From positions 248,001 to 312,000 of the forward strand of contig CAVTYY010000001.1 in assembly GCA_963739045.1 (NCBI GenBank): DNA of 64,000 nucleotides. The letters are read 5' to 3'. The first letter of the stretch is position 1. Each line of letters opens with the position of its first letter. Under the pieces are notes generated by a model. That model was given only the letters and a program-made list of their open reading frames with translations, searched no databases and was not told the DNA's origin. This DNA comes from Halobacillus_B sp963739045. Lineage in GTDB: Bacteria > Bacillota > Bacilli > Bacillales > Halobacillaceae. This document shows positions 1-11,733 of this stretch, one piece after another. Made by a program: the position numbers and the translations under genes.

Positions 1-2622
<2,622 letters not shown>

Positions 2623-2710
2623 CGTCGTGAAAAGACGTTTAAAAAATTTCGATGTTCGTTGAATGTCTTGTCATCACTAGTTTCATCCTGCGATAAAACT
2701 ATGATTAACT

Positions 2711-2730
2711 TATCCAGTTTTCAAGGTTCA
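2711..2730 (-). promoter_or_regulatory. boxA-like antitermination/processing element ahead of 23S
   Basis: The minus strand of the tRNA-Ala to 23S spacer reads GAACCTTGAAAACTGGATA, the boxA-type sequence found before 16S and 23S in Bacillaceae rRNA operons. It would load NusB/S10 for antitermination and forms part of the 23S processing stalk, whose other half is beyond the window. The rest of the 2623-2796 spacer holds no gene. Confidence 0.6.
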
Positions 2731-2796
2731 ATTTCATAATTAGGGTTGATTATAAAACACAAAATTGTTCTTGTGTTTTAAATTAAATCAATATTA

Positions 2797-2872
2797 TGGT
2801 GGAGCCTAGCGGGATCGAACCGCTGACCTCCTGCGTGCAAAGCAGGCGCTCTCCCAGCTGAGCTAAGGCCCC
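2797..2872 (-). tRNA. tRNA-Ala (anticodon TGC)
   Basis: A 76-nt cloverleaf. The acceptor GGGGCCT pairs with the 3' strand before an encoded CCA (complement of 2797-2799). The anticodon loop CTTTGCA gives TGC, and the T loop reads GGTTCGATCC. It sits in the 16S-23S spacer together with tRNA-Ile, the common Bacillus rrn arrangement. Confidence 0.98.
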
Positions 2873-2880
2873 AAGTTGAA

Positions 2881-2957
<77 letters not shown>

Positions 2958-2994
2958 ATCCAATATGGGGATCAAAATATATTTTAATAGTTTT

Positions 2995-3030
2995 GATCTT
3001 TCAAAACTGAACAACCAACCAAGTACGTTT
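2995..3030 (-). other. 16S processing stalk, downstream half
   Basis: The minus-strand RNA of this spacer is complementary over more than 30 nt to the 16S leader at 4811-4845. Only a G-G mismatch and two bulges interrupt the pairing. The two halves enclose 16S and form the classic double-stranded substrate for RNase III. Confidence 0.75.
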
Positions 3031-3157
3031 CCTTAATGTCCAGCTTCAGCTCCCAGACCCTGGCGCTCTAAGCGATCTCTCTTCAAGGCTCGAAAGCCTT
3101 TCCGATAGCTTGCTTAGTTCGTCGGGTCTGAACGGTTGCTTCCGCCTTTCATATAAT

Positions 3158-4730
<1,573 letters not shown>

Positions 4731-4810
4731 AGTGAAAAAGTTTGTCTTGCTCATTTGCACACCGAATGTGCTTTGTTTGAATTCCTTCTATATAATAGAA
4801 AGAATATCTT

Positions 4811-4845
4811 GACGTACTGGTTGGTTCGTTCAGTTTTCAAAGATC
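4811..4845 (-). promoter_or_regulatory. 16S leader: boxA and upstream half of processing stalk
   Basis: The minus strand reads GATCTTTGAAAACTGAAC, a boxA-like antitermination element, followed by AACCAACCA and GTACGTC. The same segment pairs almost perfectly with 2995-3030 on the far side of 16S, so it serves both antitermination and RNase III processing. The rest of the leader from 4731 holds no ORF of interest. Confidence 0.75.
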
Positions 4846-4878
4846 AAATGTTTGTCTGCCGTTTTGGCGACAAGATCT

Positions 4879-4907
4879 AATTTATCACGGTTTCGGTAAT
4901 TAGTCAA
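4879..4907 (-). promoter_or_regulatory. rRNA operon promoter P2 (proximal)
   Basis: Sigma-A type promoter: -35 TTGACT (complement of 4902-4907), 17-bp spacer, -10 TAAATT (complement of 4879-4884). It lies about 150 bp before 16S, where the growth-rate-regulated proximal promoter of Bacillus rrn operons is found. Confidence 0.75.
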
Positions 4908-4982
4908 TAACTTTTCTGTAAAAAATTATTTCCCTTTAAGCGGCTTTCAAAATCACGGCTGCTTTTCCCGACAACGATTAAT

Positions 4983-5012
4983 AATATAGCATAGAATAAA
5001 AACACTTTGCAA
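4983..5012 (-). promoter_or_regulatory. rRNA operon promoter P1 (distal)
   Basis: A second sigma-A type promoter: -35 TTGCAA (complement of 5007-5012), 18-bp spacer, -10 TATATT (complement of 4983-4988). A/T-rich sequence upstream could act as an UP element. Together with 4879-4907 it makes the tandem promoters usual for Bacillus rRNA operons. Confidence 0.6.
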
Positions 5013-5074
5013 TAACTTCTGGCAAATTTCTTTAAAAAAATCGTTAATTTCTTCAACAGCATGGAAAAGCATAT

Positions 5075-5104
5075 AAAAAGACCTAAGAATGAACTCAGGT
5101 CTTC
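5075..5104 (-). terminator. intrinsic terminator after the 73-aa ORF
   Basis: The minus strand folds AAGACCT...AGGTCTT followed by a run of U. It ends transcription of the small gene at 5125-5346 just before the rRNA promoters. Confidence 0.8.
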
Positions 5105-5124
5105 CTCATTACGTTAATCAAAAA

Positions 5125-5346
5125 TTAATTATGTTTTTTCTTTCTGGGCATGTATTGCAAACACTCTTCACGTGCAGCAAATCTTCTGAAAATCTGAAAA
5201 AGAACGTCATACCTTTCTTCCATAGCATGTTTAATACCCGGATCAATTCTATGATCCCCTAAATCAAATGTGATTTCTTCCATTTCTCTCTTTAGTAAGT
5301 ATTCAATTTCCCGACGCTCTTGTTCATTTACCATTAACCCATGCAT
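5125..5346 (-). CDS. small conserved-looking hypothetical protein (73 aa)
   Basis: No function recognised. The start at 5346 (MHGLMVNEQERRE) is chosen because AGGGAGG lies 9 nt upstream; an in-frame ATG 28 codons earlier (5430) has no ribosome binding site. The product is very rich in charged residues (EREIEYLLKREMEE, then HAMEERYDVLFQIFRRFA) and predicted mostly helical, with no signal peptide or membrane segment and a basic tail PRKKKHN. It is divergent from pdaB and closed by its own terminator, so it is probably a real single-gene unit. I recall similar short ORFs beside rrn operons in Bacillaceae but cannot name a family. Confidence 0.75.
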   Translation of the reverse strand: MHGLMVNEQERREIEYLLKREMEEITFDLGDHRIDPGIKHAMEERYDVLFQIFRRFAAREECLQYMPRKKKHN

Positions 5347-5466
5347 AACTGCGACCTCCCTAGAAAAACAGCTCTTTGTTATTTTTACCCGTTTTCGCGT
5401 ATTTATAGCATAGGCTGTCCTTTTTTTCATATGTATAGAACATAGTGGGGAAGGAGATGCGTGGTC

Positions 5467-6225
5467 GTGACTTTCTATACTTGGAAGGCAGAGAAAATTA
5501 AAAAATATGGACTAGTTATTATTTTAGCATTATTCTGCGCAATTTTATTATGGGTCGGTCAATGGAGTCAGCTGCCTGTGTTTTCTAACAAAGGAGAACC
5601 GAGAGCACTCAGTCAGGGAAGTGAGGATACTCCTTATGTAGCGCTGACCTTTGATATCAGCTGGGGGAGTGAAAAAGTTTATGATATATTAAAAAAACTC
5701 AAGGCATATGATGCTCACGCGACTTTTTTCGTTAGTGGCGAGTGGGCAGAAAGGCATCCCGAAATCCTTGAAGCTATTCAAAAAGGGAACCATGAAGTTG
5801 GGATGCTGGGCTATAGATATGAGAGTTATTTAGAGCAAAAACCAGCAGAAGTAGACGAGGACTTGCGTCATGCTAAAGAGGCATTCGATAAATTAGGGTA
5901 TGAAAATATAAAGTGGATCCGGCCTCCGCATGGCCATTTTGATAAAACTGTTTTAAATCAAATAGAGAAAGAAGGATTACAAACGGTTCAATGGAGCATT
6001 AATCCACGAGACTGGGAAAACCCTGGTACCAACAAAATTATTAACCAAGTATTAGAGAAGAGTTCAAAAGGAGATATTATATTACTTCATGCTTCTGATT
6101 CTGTTAAACAAACATCCAATGCATTAGATGTCATCATTCCGGGATTGAAACAAAAGGGCTTAAAATTCGTGAGTATTACGGAATTGGCAAATGGCGGCAA
6201 AGCAAAAACTACTCAAGTAAATTAA
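5467..6225 (+). CDS. pdaB: polysaccharide deacetylase family sporulation protein PdaB
   Basis: NodB-type deacetylase-fold protein needed to keep spores viable in late sporulation in B. subtilis. An N-terminal membrane anchor (LVIILALFCAILLWVG, residues about 18-33) precedes the catalytic-fold domain with TFDISWG in place of TFDDG, ATFFVSGEWAERHPE, RPPHGHF, a DWENPG block and ILLHASD. The non-standard first motif is typical of the PdaB branch. The GTG at 5467 has AAGGAG 10 nt upstream; a GTG at 5461 gives two extra residues but only a 4-nt spacing. A sigma-G-like GCATA...CATATGTA lies upstream (weak). It converges with kbaA across a bidirectional terminator. Confidence 0.93.
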   Translation: MTFYTWKAEKIKKYGLVIILALFCAILLWVGQWSQLPVFSNKGEPRALSQGSEDTPYVALTFDISWGSEKVYDILKKLKAYDAHATFFVSGEWAERHPEILEAIQKGNHEVGMLGYRYESYLEQKPAEVDEDLRHAKEAFDKLGYENIKWIRPPHGHFDKTVLNQIEKEGLQTVQWSINPRDWENPGTNKIINQVLEKSSKGDIILLHASDSVKQTSNALDVIIPGLKQKGLKFVSITELANGGKAKTTQVN

Positions 6226-6250
6226 CAGGCATAATACCAAAGTTTTAACA

Positions 6251-6287
6251 TAAAAGGAACTTGCTGAAATTCAGCAAGTTCCTTTTA
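6251..6287. terminator. bidirectional terminator between pdaB and kbaA
   Basis: A perfect 17-bp inverted repeat (TAAAAGGAACTTGCTGA, 3-nt loop, complement) whose arms end in short A/T runs. It can therefore stop transcripts from both convergent genes. Confidence 0.85.
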
Positions 6288-6289
6288 TG

Positions 6290-6422
6290 ATGGTCCTGGC
6301 AAAGCATAAGATCGTGTATGACTATAGTGAGATCTCCGGATAAAGGATCACGCCAGGTTCACACTAAGGAAACGAAGGTTAATTTTTCTCTATGTAAGCA
6401 TGAAGGACTTTCCCAGGACCAT
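6290..6422 (-). other. structured intergenic element in the kbaA 3' region, possible small RNA
   Basis: A 10-bp inverted repeat (ATGGTCCTGG at 6290-6299, complement at 6413-6422) encloses about 113 nt with further short self-complementary pieces such as AGATC/GATCT. On the minus strand it begins about a dozen bases after the kbaA stop, and only 2 nt separate it from the terminator at 6251-6287. The layout resembles a processed 3'-UTR RNA with its own terminator. I do not recognise it as any known RNA family, and no ORF fits. The strand is inferred. Confidence 0.4.
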
Positions 6423-6433
6423 GGATTTAATTT

Positions 6434-7036
6434 TTAAGCTGATTTTTGTTTGGCATTTGCCGTTAACCGATGGAGAAGCAGCACCTGATAAATATTACAA
6501 GCAAGTAATGGGATGATCATTAACAGCACATAATCATGTCCTTGAGTTCTTAACGCAGGTACCCACTCGATCGTAGTCACCACAACCATAAAAAACAAGG
6601 CAGGAATAAAAGCTTTCGCATTGGTTTCTTTTGCTTTTCTTGAAGCTGTGATTAACCCAATTATTAATAGTGCAATAGCAGTTAGAAAATATTCTAATAA
6701 AGACCCCTTCTCTGCCGCCTGATAACGAAAATAAACAAGATCAAATAAGGCAAAAGCAATTAAAACCACTTGAATGGGAATCCATAAGGAACGAAAGACA
6801 CCCAGACCAAATTGATTTACGGTTAAATACGCAAAAAAACCCATTTGGCTGATAACACTGAAAATAAATCCTAATCCAGTAAAAAAAAGCAATACCCCTA
6901 ATAATTCCATCAATTGAAAGGGATCAAAAACTTTTTGATAAGCATCTGGTTTAATAACAAAACTTGCGATAAGTGTTAAAACCCCGCCCAATAAAAGCGT
7001 GGTCAAAAACATTCGGACCCATTTACGACTATTCAC
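6434..7036 (-). CDS. kbaA: KinB-signalling pathway activation protein KbaA
   Basis: Integral membrane protein (200 aa) with about six hydrophobic segments, for example FLTTLLLGGVLTLIASFVI, LLGVLLFFTGLGFIFSVI, YFLTAIALLIIGLI and DYVLLMIIPLLACNIYQVLLL. In B. subtilis KbaA activates the KinB branch of the sporulation phosphorelay. The start is the GTG at 7036 (MNSRKWVRMF), 7 nt after AGGGGG; an upstream in-frame codon at 7057 would overlap the ribosome binding site. It is divergent from gerD and convergent with pdaB. Identity rests on length, topology and position between pdaB and gerD. Confidence 0.88.
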   Translation of the reverse strand: MNSRKWVRMFLTTLLLGGVLTLIASFVIKPDAYQKVFDPFQLMELLGVLLFFTGLGFIFSVISQMGFFAYLTVNQFGLGVFRSLWIPIQVVLIAFALFDLVYFRYQAAEKGSLLEYFLTAIALLIIGLITASRKAKETNAKAFIPALFFMVVVTTIEWVPALRTQGHDYVLLMIIPLLACNIYQVLLLHRLTANAKQKSA

Positions 7037-7175
7037 GACCGTTCCCCCTAATTGCAAAAAAGAATGTATCCTTCGTATTTTATCATGAAGCCTCCCATTT
7101 TTCCTTAAGACCGCATATTTTTTTGTGATTTACAAATAGTAAAGTAAGGAGAACTTAAGAAAGGGGACAGCTCCA

Positions 7176-7847
7176 ATGTCCAAAAAAAGCATATATGTAT
7201 GTACCGTCCTAATTCTTGTTTTCCTGTCAGCTTGCGGTGGCAGTTCTGGAGCAAGCCAGCAGGCAGATTATGATGAAACCAAGAAAATGATGGTGGATAT
7301 CTTAAAAACAGATGATGGAAAAAAAGCCATAAAAAATGTACTCTCTGACAAAGAGATGCAGCAATCCATGGCGCTTGACTCCCAAGTAGTTTCTGAAGCC
7401 GTAACTAAAACCCTGGTCTCAGAAGATGGAAAAGCGTTCTGGAGCAAACTATTTTCTGATCCGACCTTTGTTCAAGGCTTCAGCAAGGTCATCAAGGATG
7501 AACAGAAAGACTTGATGAAAGGCCTGATGAAAGATGCAGAATACCAAAAGACATTAATTGAATTATATAAAAATCCAGAAATGATGAGTGAAATGGTCAC
7601 AGCCATGCAATCCCAAAAGTTCCGCTCTTATCTTGAAGAGACGATTCAGGAAACATTAAACAGTCCTGTCTTCCAAGCCAAGATGAGTGAAACGCTGCTA
7701 AAAGCGGCGGAAAAGATGAAAAGCGGTAACTCTTCTGGACAGCAAGGCGGAAATCAGCAGGGAGGCACCACCGGTCAATCGTCTGATGGTCAAGCACAAG
7801 GCCAGGGCCAAGGGCAAGGGCAAGGCGGACAATCTGGCGGCTCATAA
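7176..7847 (+). CDS. gerD: spore germination lipoprotein GerD
   Basis: 223-aa lipoprotein required for clustering of germinant receptors (germinosome) in the spore inner membrane. A signal peptide leads into the lipobox LSAC with the modified cysteine near residue 20. A helical domain with repeated TKTLVSEDGKAFWSKLF-type segments spans about 30-180, and the tail is glycine/glutamine-rich low complexity (GQGQGQGQGG). AGGGGA lies upstream of the ATG. A sigma-G-like GCATA plus ATAGTA sequence stands at 7113-7141 (weak). It is monocistronic, divergent from kbaA and converging on salA at a shared terminator. Confidence 0.95.
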   Translation: MSKKSIYVCTVLILVFLSACGGSSGASQQADYDETKKMMVDILKTDDGKKAIKNVLSDKEMQQSMALDSQVVSEAVTKTLVSEDGKAFWSKLFSDPTFVQGFSKVIKDEQKDLMKGLMKDAEYQKTLIELYKNPEMMSEMVTAMQSQKFRSYLEETIQETLNSPVFQAKMSETLLKAAEKMKSGNSSGQQGGNQQGGTTGQSSDGQAQGQGQGQGQGGQSGGS

Positions 7848-7888
7848 AAAAATCACGCTTTCCTATAAAAGGAAGCGTGATTTTTTAT
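7848..7888. terminator. bidirectional terminator between gerD and salA
   Basis: Stem TCACGCTTTCC...GGAAGCGTGA (one bulged T), flanked by A7 on the left and T6 on the right, so it works for both convergent genes. Confidence 0.9.
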
Positions 7889-7889
7889 G

Positions 7890-8942
7890 TTAGTACCTAT
7901 CAATAACCTTTGCTGCCATATTGCGATAGACTAAACCAATCGGGTGGTCTTCCTGATACACAGAAGGCGCAAAAATATCTTTTTCTTCATAAGGCTGCTG
8001 CAAAGGAATATGGCCAAGAATATCCGTTTTCAGCTCTTCGGCAAGCTTAGCTCCACCGCCTCGTCCGAATACAAATTCTTTGTTACCTGTTTCTTTACTT
8101 TCAAAATACGCCATATTTTCCACAACACCAAGAATTTCATGCTCCGTTTTTATGGCCATTTGTCCTGCACGTGCCGCTACAAAGGCAGCTGTCGGATGCG
8201 GCGTAGTGACTATGATTTCTTTTGAAGCAGGAAGCATGGCATGTACATCTAGAGCCATATCTCCTGTACCTGGAGGTAGATCAAGCAAAATGTAGTCCAT
8301 GTCTCCCCACTCTACTTCCTTAAAGAAACTGGTCAGCATTTTGCCAAGCATAGGACCACGCCAGATAATTGGTGAATTATCTTCTACAAAGAATCCCATA
8401 GAAATAACTTTTACTCCAAATCGCTCAACAGGAATAATTTTTTCACCACGTACAACAGGGCGATGTTCTACTCCCATCATATCAGGTACGCTGAATCCAT
8501 AAATATCAGCGTCGATAATTCCAACCTTCTTCCCTAAACGGGAAAGACCAACAGCAAGGTTAACCGTTACCGTAGATTTTCCTACTCCGCCTTTACCACT
8601 TGCAATAGAGATAAATTTAGTTTTGCTGTTTCCATCAAGCAGCGAGTTCTGGGCGGCTTCTTCTGCTGCCGGCTGAAATTTATTTACAACCTCTTCCGGT
8701 AATTGATCAAAGCGAAGACCAACTGTCGCTGCTCCTCCACTCTTCAGAGCGTTAACAATCGTCTGCTGTAATTCCATTTGTTCCGCAGTGTTGGTTTTTG
8801 CGATTAATACCTTTACACTTACGTGGTTCTTTTCTTCTTTAATCTTAATCTCTTCAATTCCACCGGTTTCTTCCAACGTTTTATGTAAAAACGGATCCTC
8901 GATTGAATGAAGGATATTCAGCACTTCTTCTTGTGTAAGCAC
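7890..8942 (-). CDS. salA: Mrp/NBP35-family ATPase SalA
   Basis: 350-aa P-loop protein with an N-terminal MIP18/DUF59 domain (residues about 1-80) and a Mrp-type ATPase domain carrying the deviant Walker A SGKGGVGKST at about 115-124, IDADIYGFSVP and LLDLPPGTGD. The family binds or transfers Fe-S clusters. In B. subtilis SalA is a repressor of scoC that raises protease expression. The start is GTG 8942, preceded by AAGGATGGTG; no better in-frame start is visible. It stands alone between its own promoter and the terminator shared with gerD, downstream of cwlD. The exact in vivo role here is inferred from orthology. Confidence 0.9.
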   Translation of the reverse strand: MLTQEEVLNILHSIEDPFLHKTLEETGGIEEIKIKEEKNHVSVKVLIAKTNTAEQMELQQTIVNALKSGGAATVGLRFDQLPEEVVNKFQPAAEEAAQNSLLDGNSKTKFISIASGKGGVGKSTVTVNLAVGLSRLGKKVGIIDADIYGFSVPDMMGVEHRPVVRGEKIIPVERFGVKVISMGFFVEDNSPIIWRGPMLGKMLTSFFKEVEWGDMDYILLDLPPGTGDMALDVHAMLPASKEIIVTTPHPTAAFVAARAGQMAIKTEHEILGVVENMAYFESKETGNKEFVFGRGGGAKLAEELKTDILGHIPLQQPYEEKDIFAPSVYQEDHPIGLVYRNMAAKVIDRY

Positions 8943-8979
8943 TTCGGTTCACCATCCTTAGAAATGTTTCAACATTGCA

Positions 8980-9007
8980 AGTATAACATACATGAAACGC
9001 TTTCTAA
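8980..9007 (-). promoter_or_regulatory. salA promoter, extended -10
   Basis: Minus strand: TTAGAA (complement of 9002-9007), 16-bp spacer, then TGTTATACT with -10 TATACT (complement of 8980-8985) and an upstream TG. It lies in the 94-bp gap between cwlD and salA. Confidence 0.5.
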
Positions 9008-9036
9008 GCGATATGCCTTACGAATTGATTTTTCCT

Positions 9037-9756
9037 TTATTTTGCAGGGTATTCACGCTCTGTTACATACCGTAAGACGCCTTGATAAACCGCCGCTGCC
9101 ATTTTCCTTTGATAATCGTCGCTTACCAGTAATTCTCTCTCCTGGCTATTCGATAGGAAACCGGCCTCAATTAAAGCACCGGGAGCTTCTGCATGTTTTA
9201 ATAAGTAAATGTTGGATAAACCTAGTGATTCTCTCGTTGTATTTTCCAAATTCGTCTTTATTTCAGATTGGATGAATTTAGCCAGGTTTTCACCATCTTT
9301 ATTGCCCGGATAATAAAAAGTCTGTGCCCCTCTCCATTTCGGTGATGGAATGGCATTTAAGTGAATACTTAAGTAAAAGTCCGCATCTTTCTCTTTAATA
9401 TACTGAACCCTGTTCCTAATATCCTCTGATTTCCTGCGTGATAAGCTTCCCGCCTCATCCGAAGAAAGATCTTCATCATCATATCGCGTCAAATAGACCA
9501 GGGCACCTGCCTGCTGCAAATAGTCCTGGATGTATTTAGATAATTGCAAAGTAATCTGCTTCTCTTCCGTTCCATCACTACCTACTGCTCCGCCATCCGG
9601 CCCTCCGTGACCAGGGTCAATCACAATCACTTTTCCAGACAGAGGTGACGACCAAGTCATCCAGGCATCTTTCGCTTCCTGGATTGGATAAGAAACTAGA
9701 CACACGAGAACAATGATCCCCGCCAGCCAACCCACCGTTTTCATCCGACGTATCAT
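9037..9756 (-). CDS. cwlD: N-acetylmuramoyl-L-alanine amidase CwlD
   Basis: Amidase_3 zinc amidase that, with PdaA, makes the muramic-delta-lactam of the spore cortex. A short N-terminal hydrophobic segment (TVGWLAGIIVLVCLVSYPI) exports it. The catalytic domain shows IDPGHGGPDGGAVG (zinc His), SRRKSEDIRNRVQYI, SIHLNA (zinc His) and GALIEAGFLSN (catalytic Glu). The ATG at 9756 (239 aa) lies 10 nt after GGGAG; a GTG at 9765 is too close to that site. The weak CATATAGT-type upstream sequence fits mother-cell or forespore sigma control. It is followed closely by salA. Confidence 0.93.
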   Translation of the reverse strand: MIRRMKTVGWLAGIIVLVCLVSYPIQEAKDAWMTWSSPLSGKVIVIDPGHGGPDGGAVGSDGTEEKQITLQLSKYIQDYLQQAGALVYLTRYDDEDLSSDEAGSLSRRKSEDIRNRVQYIKEKDADFYLSIHLNAIPSPKWRGAQTFYYPGNKDGENLAKFIQSEIKTNLENTTRESLGLSNIYLLKHAEAPGALIEAGFLSNSQERELLVSDDYQRKMAAAVYQGVLRYVTEREYPAK

Positions 9757-9787
9757 CCATCCCACACTCCCTCATTCTCTCTATTTC

Positions 9788-9815
9788 ACTATATGGGACA
9801 AGATCTGCATTTATG
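9788..9815 (-). promoter_or_regulatory. possible sporulation-sigma promoter of cwlD
   Basis: Minus strand CATAAAT (complement of 9809-9815), 13 bp, then CATATAGT (complement of 9788-9795). The -10 resembles sigma-E/sigma-G elements (CATA..T). In B. subtilis cwlD is under these sigmas. The spacing is one base short of ideal, so this is tentative. Confidence 0.35.
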
Positions 9816-9871
9816 AGCAAAAGGGATGGAGAAAATCCGCCAAGAAGCAGTAAGAGCTGTTTCTGAACATA

Positions 9872-9904
9872 CAAAAAAGCCTCGGCCGAAATGGCCAGAG
9901 GCTG
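9872..9904 (-). terminator. terminator of the rplM-rpsI unit
   Basis: Minus-strand stem AGCCTCTGGCC...GGCCGAGGCT followed by U6. It closes transcription after rpsI and insulates cwlD. Confidence 0.9.
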
Positions 9905-9917
9905 ATTTTGAAACAAA

Positions 9918-10310
9918 TTAACGTTTAGAGAACTGTGGAGCACGACGAGCACCTTTAAGACCGTATTTCTTACGTTCTTTCATACGTGCGTCACGAGTCA
10001 GTAGTCCTGCGCGTTTAAGCGGTGTACGATATTCAGGGTCTGCTTTTAATAAAGCACGAGCGATTCCGTGACGGATAGCACCCGCTTGTCCTGTAAATCC
10101 TCCACCATCGACGTTTACATAAACATCATAATTTCCTTCATTTTCTGTAACAGCTAGAGGCTGCTTAAGAATCATTCGAAGAGTTTCATATGGGAAAAAG
10201 TCTTCGGCATCACGATTATTTACTACTACACGACCAGTTCCTGGAACAAGACGTACACGAGCTGTTGACTTTTTACGACGTCCAGTACCGGAGTATTGTA
10301 CTTGTGCCAC
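9918..10310 (-). CDS. rpsI: 30S ribosomal protein S9 (uS9)
   Basis: 130-aa 30S head protein whose C-terminal tail reaches the P-site tRNA. Visible signatures are YSGTGRRKKSTARVRL at the N terminus, VNVDGGGFTGQAGAIRHGIARAL in the middle and the basic end RRAPQFSKR. It starts with GTG at 10310, eight bases after GGAGG. It follows rplM by 19 bp as in other Bacilli, and the pair shares the promoter at 10876-10905 and the terminator at 9872-9904. Confidence 0.98.
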   Translation of the reverse strand: MAQVQYSGTGRRKKSTARVRLVPGTGRVVVNNRDAEDFFPYETLRMILKQPLAVTENEGNYDVYVNVDGGGFTGQAGAIRHGIARALLKADPEYRTPLKRAGLLTRDARMKERKKYGLKGARRAPQFSKR

Positions 10311-10329
10311 TCTTGATTACCTCCTTCTA

Positions 10330-10767
10330 TTATCCACGAAGTTCGTAAACTTCTGGTTGTTGTGCTTCATGCTTGTGGTCAGTGCCAGCATATACATGAA
10401 GTTTCTTACCCATTTTACGTCCTAGGCTTCCTTTTGGCAGCATACCTTTAACAGCAAGTTCTAGCATTTGCTCTGGGTATTTTGTGCGCATTTCGTCAGC
10501 CGTACGGGATTTCAAACCACCTGGGTGATTTGAATGACGGTAGTAAATCTTGTCATTGATCTTGTTGCCTGTTAATTGAATTTCACCTGCATTAATGATG
10601 ACTACGTGATCACCAGTGTCAACGTGAGGTGTATACGTTGGTTTATTTTTACCGCGAAGGATCGCAGCAACTTCGCTTGCCAAACGGCCGAGTGTCTGCC
10701 CTGCAGCATCTACAACAAACCATTTGCGATCCACGTTGTTTTCATTCGCCATGAAAGTTGTGCGCAT
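10330..10767 (-). CDS. rplM: 50S ribosomal protein L13 (uL13)
   Basis: 145-aa early-assembly 50S protein. Conserved blocks: RKWFVVDAAGQTLGRLASEV, TYTPHVDTGDHV, YYRHSNHPGG and the MLPKGSLGRKMGKKLHVYAG region. The start MRTTFMANEN at 10767 follows GGAGGG and matches the B. subtilis N terminus. It is the first gene of rplM-rpsI. The 5' leader may hold the L13 autoregulatory structure described in Bacilli. Confidence 0.98.
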   Translation of the reverse strand: MRTTFMANENNVDRKWFVVDAAGQTLGRLASEVAAILRGKNKPTYTPHVDTGDHVVIINAGEIQLTGNKINDKIYYRHSNHPGGLKSRTADEMRTKYPEQMLELAVKGMLPKGSLGRKMGKKLHVYAGTDHKHEAQQPEVYELRG

Positions 10768-10870
10768 ATCGGTTTCCCTCCTGAATTGTTAATTTCGATA
10801 AGCTTGTCAAAATTTATCTCAAATACGATTAGTTTCCGGGGCTAACCGTGGTATAGAAATAAAATGCCAT
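10768..10870 (-). promoter_or_regulatory. rplM 5' leader, candidate L13 leader RNA
   Basis: About 100 nt between the rplM promoter and start codon contain a GC-rich short fold around CCACGGTTAGCCCCGGAAAC and a second A/T-rich stem around GATAAGCTTGTC. An L13-leader RNA family is known upstream of rplM in Bacilli. I assign it by position and presence of structure, not by a covariance match. Confidence 0.45.
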
Positions 10871-10875
10871 AGAAT

Positions 10876-10905
10876 ATAATATAACACACCCAACACCTAT
10901 GTCAA
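10876..10905 (-). promoter_or_regulatory. rplM-rpsI promoter
   Basis: Minus strand TTGACA (complement of 10900-10905) with a -10 TATATT at 16 bp (10878-10883) or TATTAT at 18 bp (10876-10881). It is a strong sigma-A type site in the gap after truA. Confidence 0.75.
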
Positions 10906-10976
10906 GAGAATAAACACCAGGAATCGTTGTTTTTTTGATTAAATTATAAATTCATATTATAAAACTCCGTGAATGC

Positions 10977-11717
10977 TTAATAATCTACCTTCCAAAGAAA
11001 TAATCCTCTTGAAGGAGCGGTTTTACCTGCAGCCTCCCGGTCTCGCTGCTGAATAATGCGTGGGATATCATCTATGGATCGTTCTTCAAGACCCACTTCA
11101 AGCATGGTACCAACAAGAATCCGTACCATATTGTACAAAAAGCCTGTTCCTTTAAAAATAAACACCAGCTCAGATCCATTTGTTACTATCTGGGCCTCTG
11201 TAATGGTTCTGACTTTACTGCCTTTAATATTCGTTTTGGCAGAACAAAAGGAAGTAAAATCATGCTCCCCCTTTACGAAGGCACAAGCTTCACGCATTGC
11301 CTCTATATTTAAAGTCCTGCGAATATGGCACGTGTAATGACGCCTGAAAAAATCAGGATCCTGAGCATTCCATACGTAATATCGGTATTCTTTCCTCCTG
11401 GCATCATAACGGGAATGGAAGTCAGCAGCCACTTCATCTACTGCAGCAATTTGTATATCCTCCGGCAGCAGGGTGCTGAGCGCACTTTTCCAATTAAACT
11501 CGGCAAGCTCAAGCGGTGTATCAAAGTGAATCACTTGCCCCTTGGCATGGACACCAGCGTCCGTACGGCCTGAAGCCGAGATCTTGATAGGCTTTCCCTT
11601 GTGCAGCTTGGAGAGAGCCTTTTCTAATTCTTCTTGAACGGTTCTCCCATTGTGCTGAACTTGATAACCTGAAAACTTAGTTCCATCATACTCAATTTTG
11701 AATCTTATCCGTTTCAC
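10977..11717 (-). CDS. truA: tRNA pseudouridine(38-40) synthase TruA
   Basis: 246-aa pseudouridine synthase modifying positions 38-40 of the tRNA anticodon arm. The catalytic aspartate is in SGRTDAGVHAKGQV (D53). Other family blocks are FHSRYDARRKEYRYY, HDFTSFC and GTGFLYNMVRILVGT. It starts with GTG at 11717, behind GGAGGCG. It follows ecfT by 16 bp, so it belongs to the end of the ecfA1-ecfA2-ecfT-truA operon. Confidence 0.97.
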   Translation of the reverse strand: MKRIRFKIEYDGTKFSGYQVQHNGRTVQEELEKALSKLHKGKPIKISASGRTDAGVHAKGQVIHFDTPLELAEFNWKSALSTLLPEDIQIAAVDEVAADFHSRYDARRKEYRYYVWNAQDPDFFRRHYTCHIRRTLNIEAMREACAFVKGEHDFTSFCSAKTNIKGSKVRTITEAQIVTNGSELVFIFKGTGFLYNMVRILVGTMLEVGLEERSIDDIPRIIQQRDREAAGKTAPSRGLFLWKVDY

Positions 11718-11733
11718 CGAGGACGCCTCCCAA

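Noticed and set aside
8907..9275. 122-codon plus-strand ORF spanning salA start and cwlD end
   Set aside because: It would be antisense to two well-supported genes, including their promoter gap, without a ribosome binding site.
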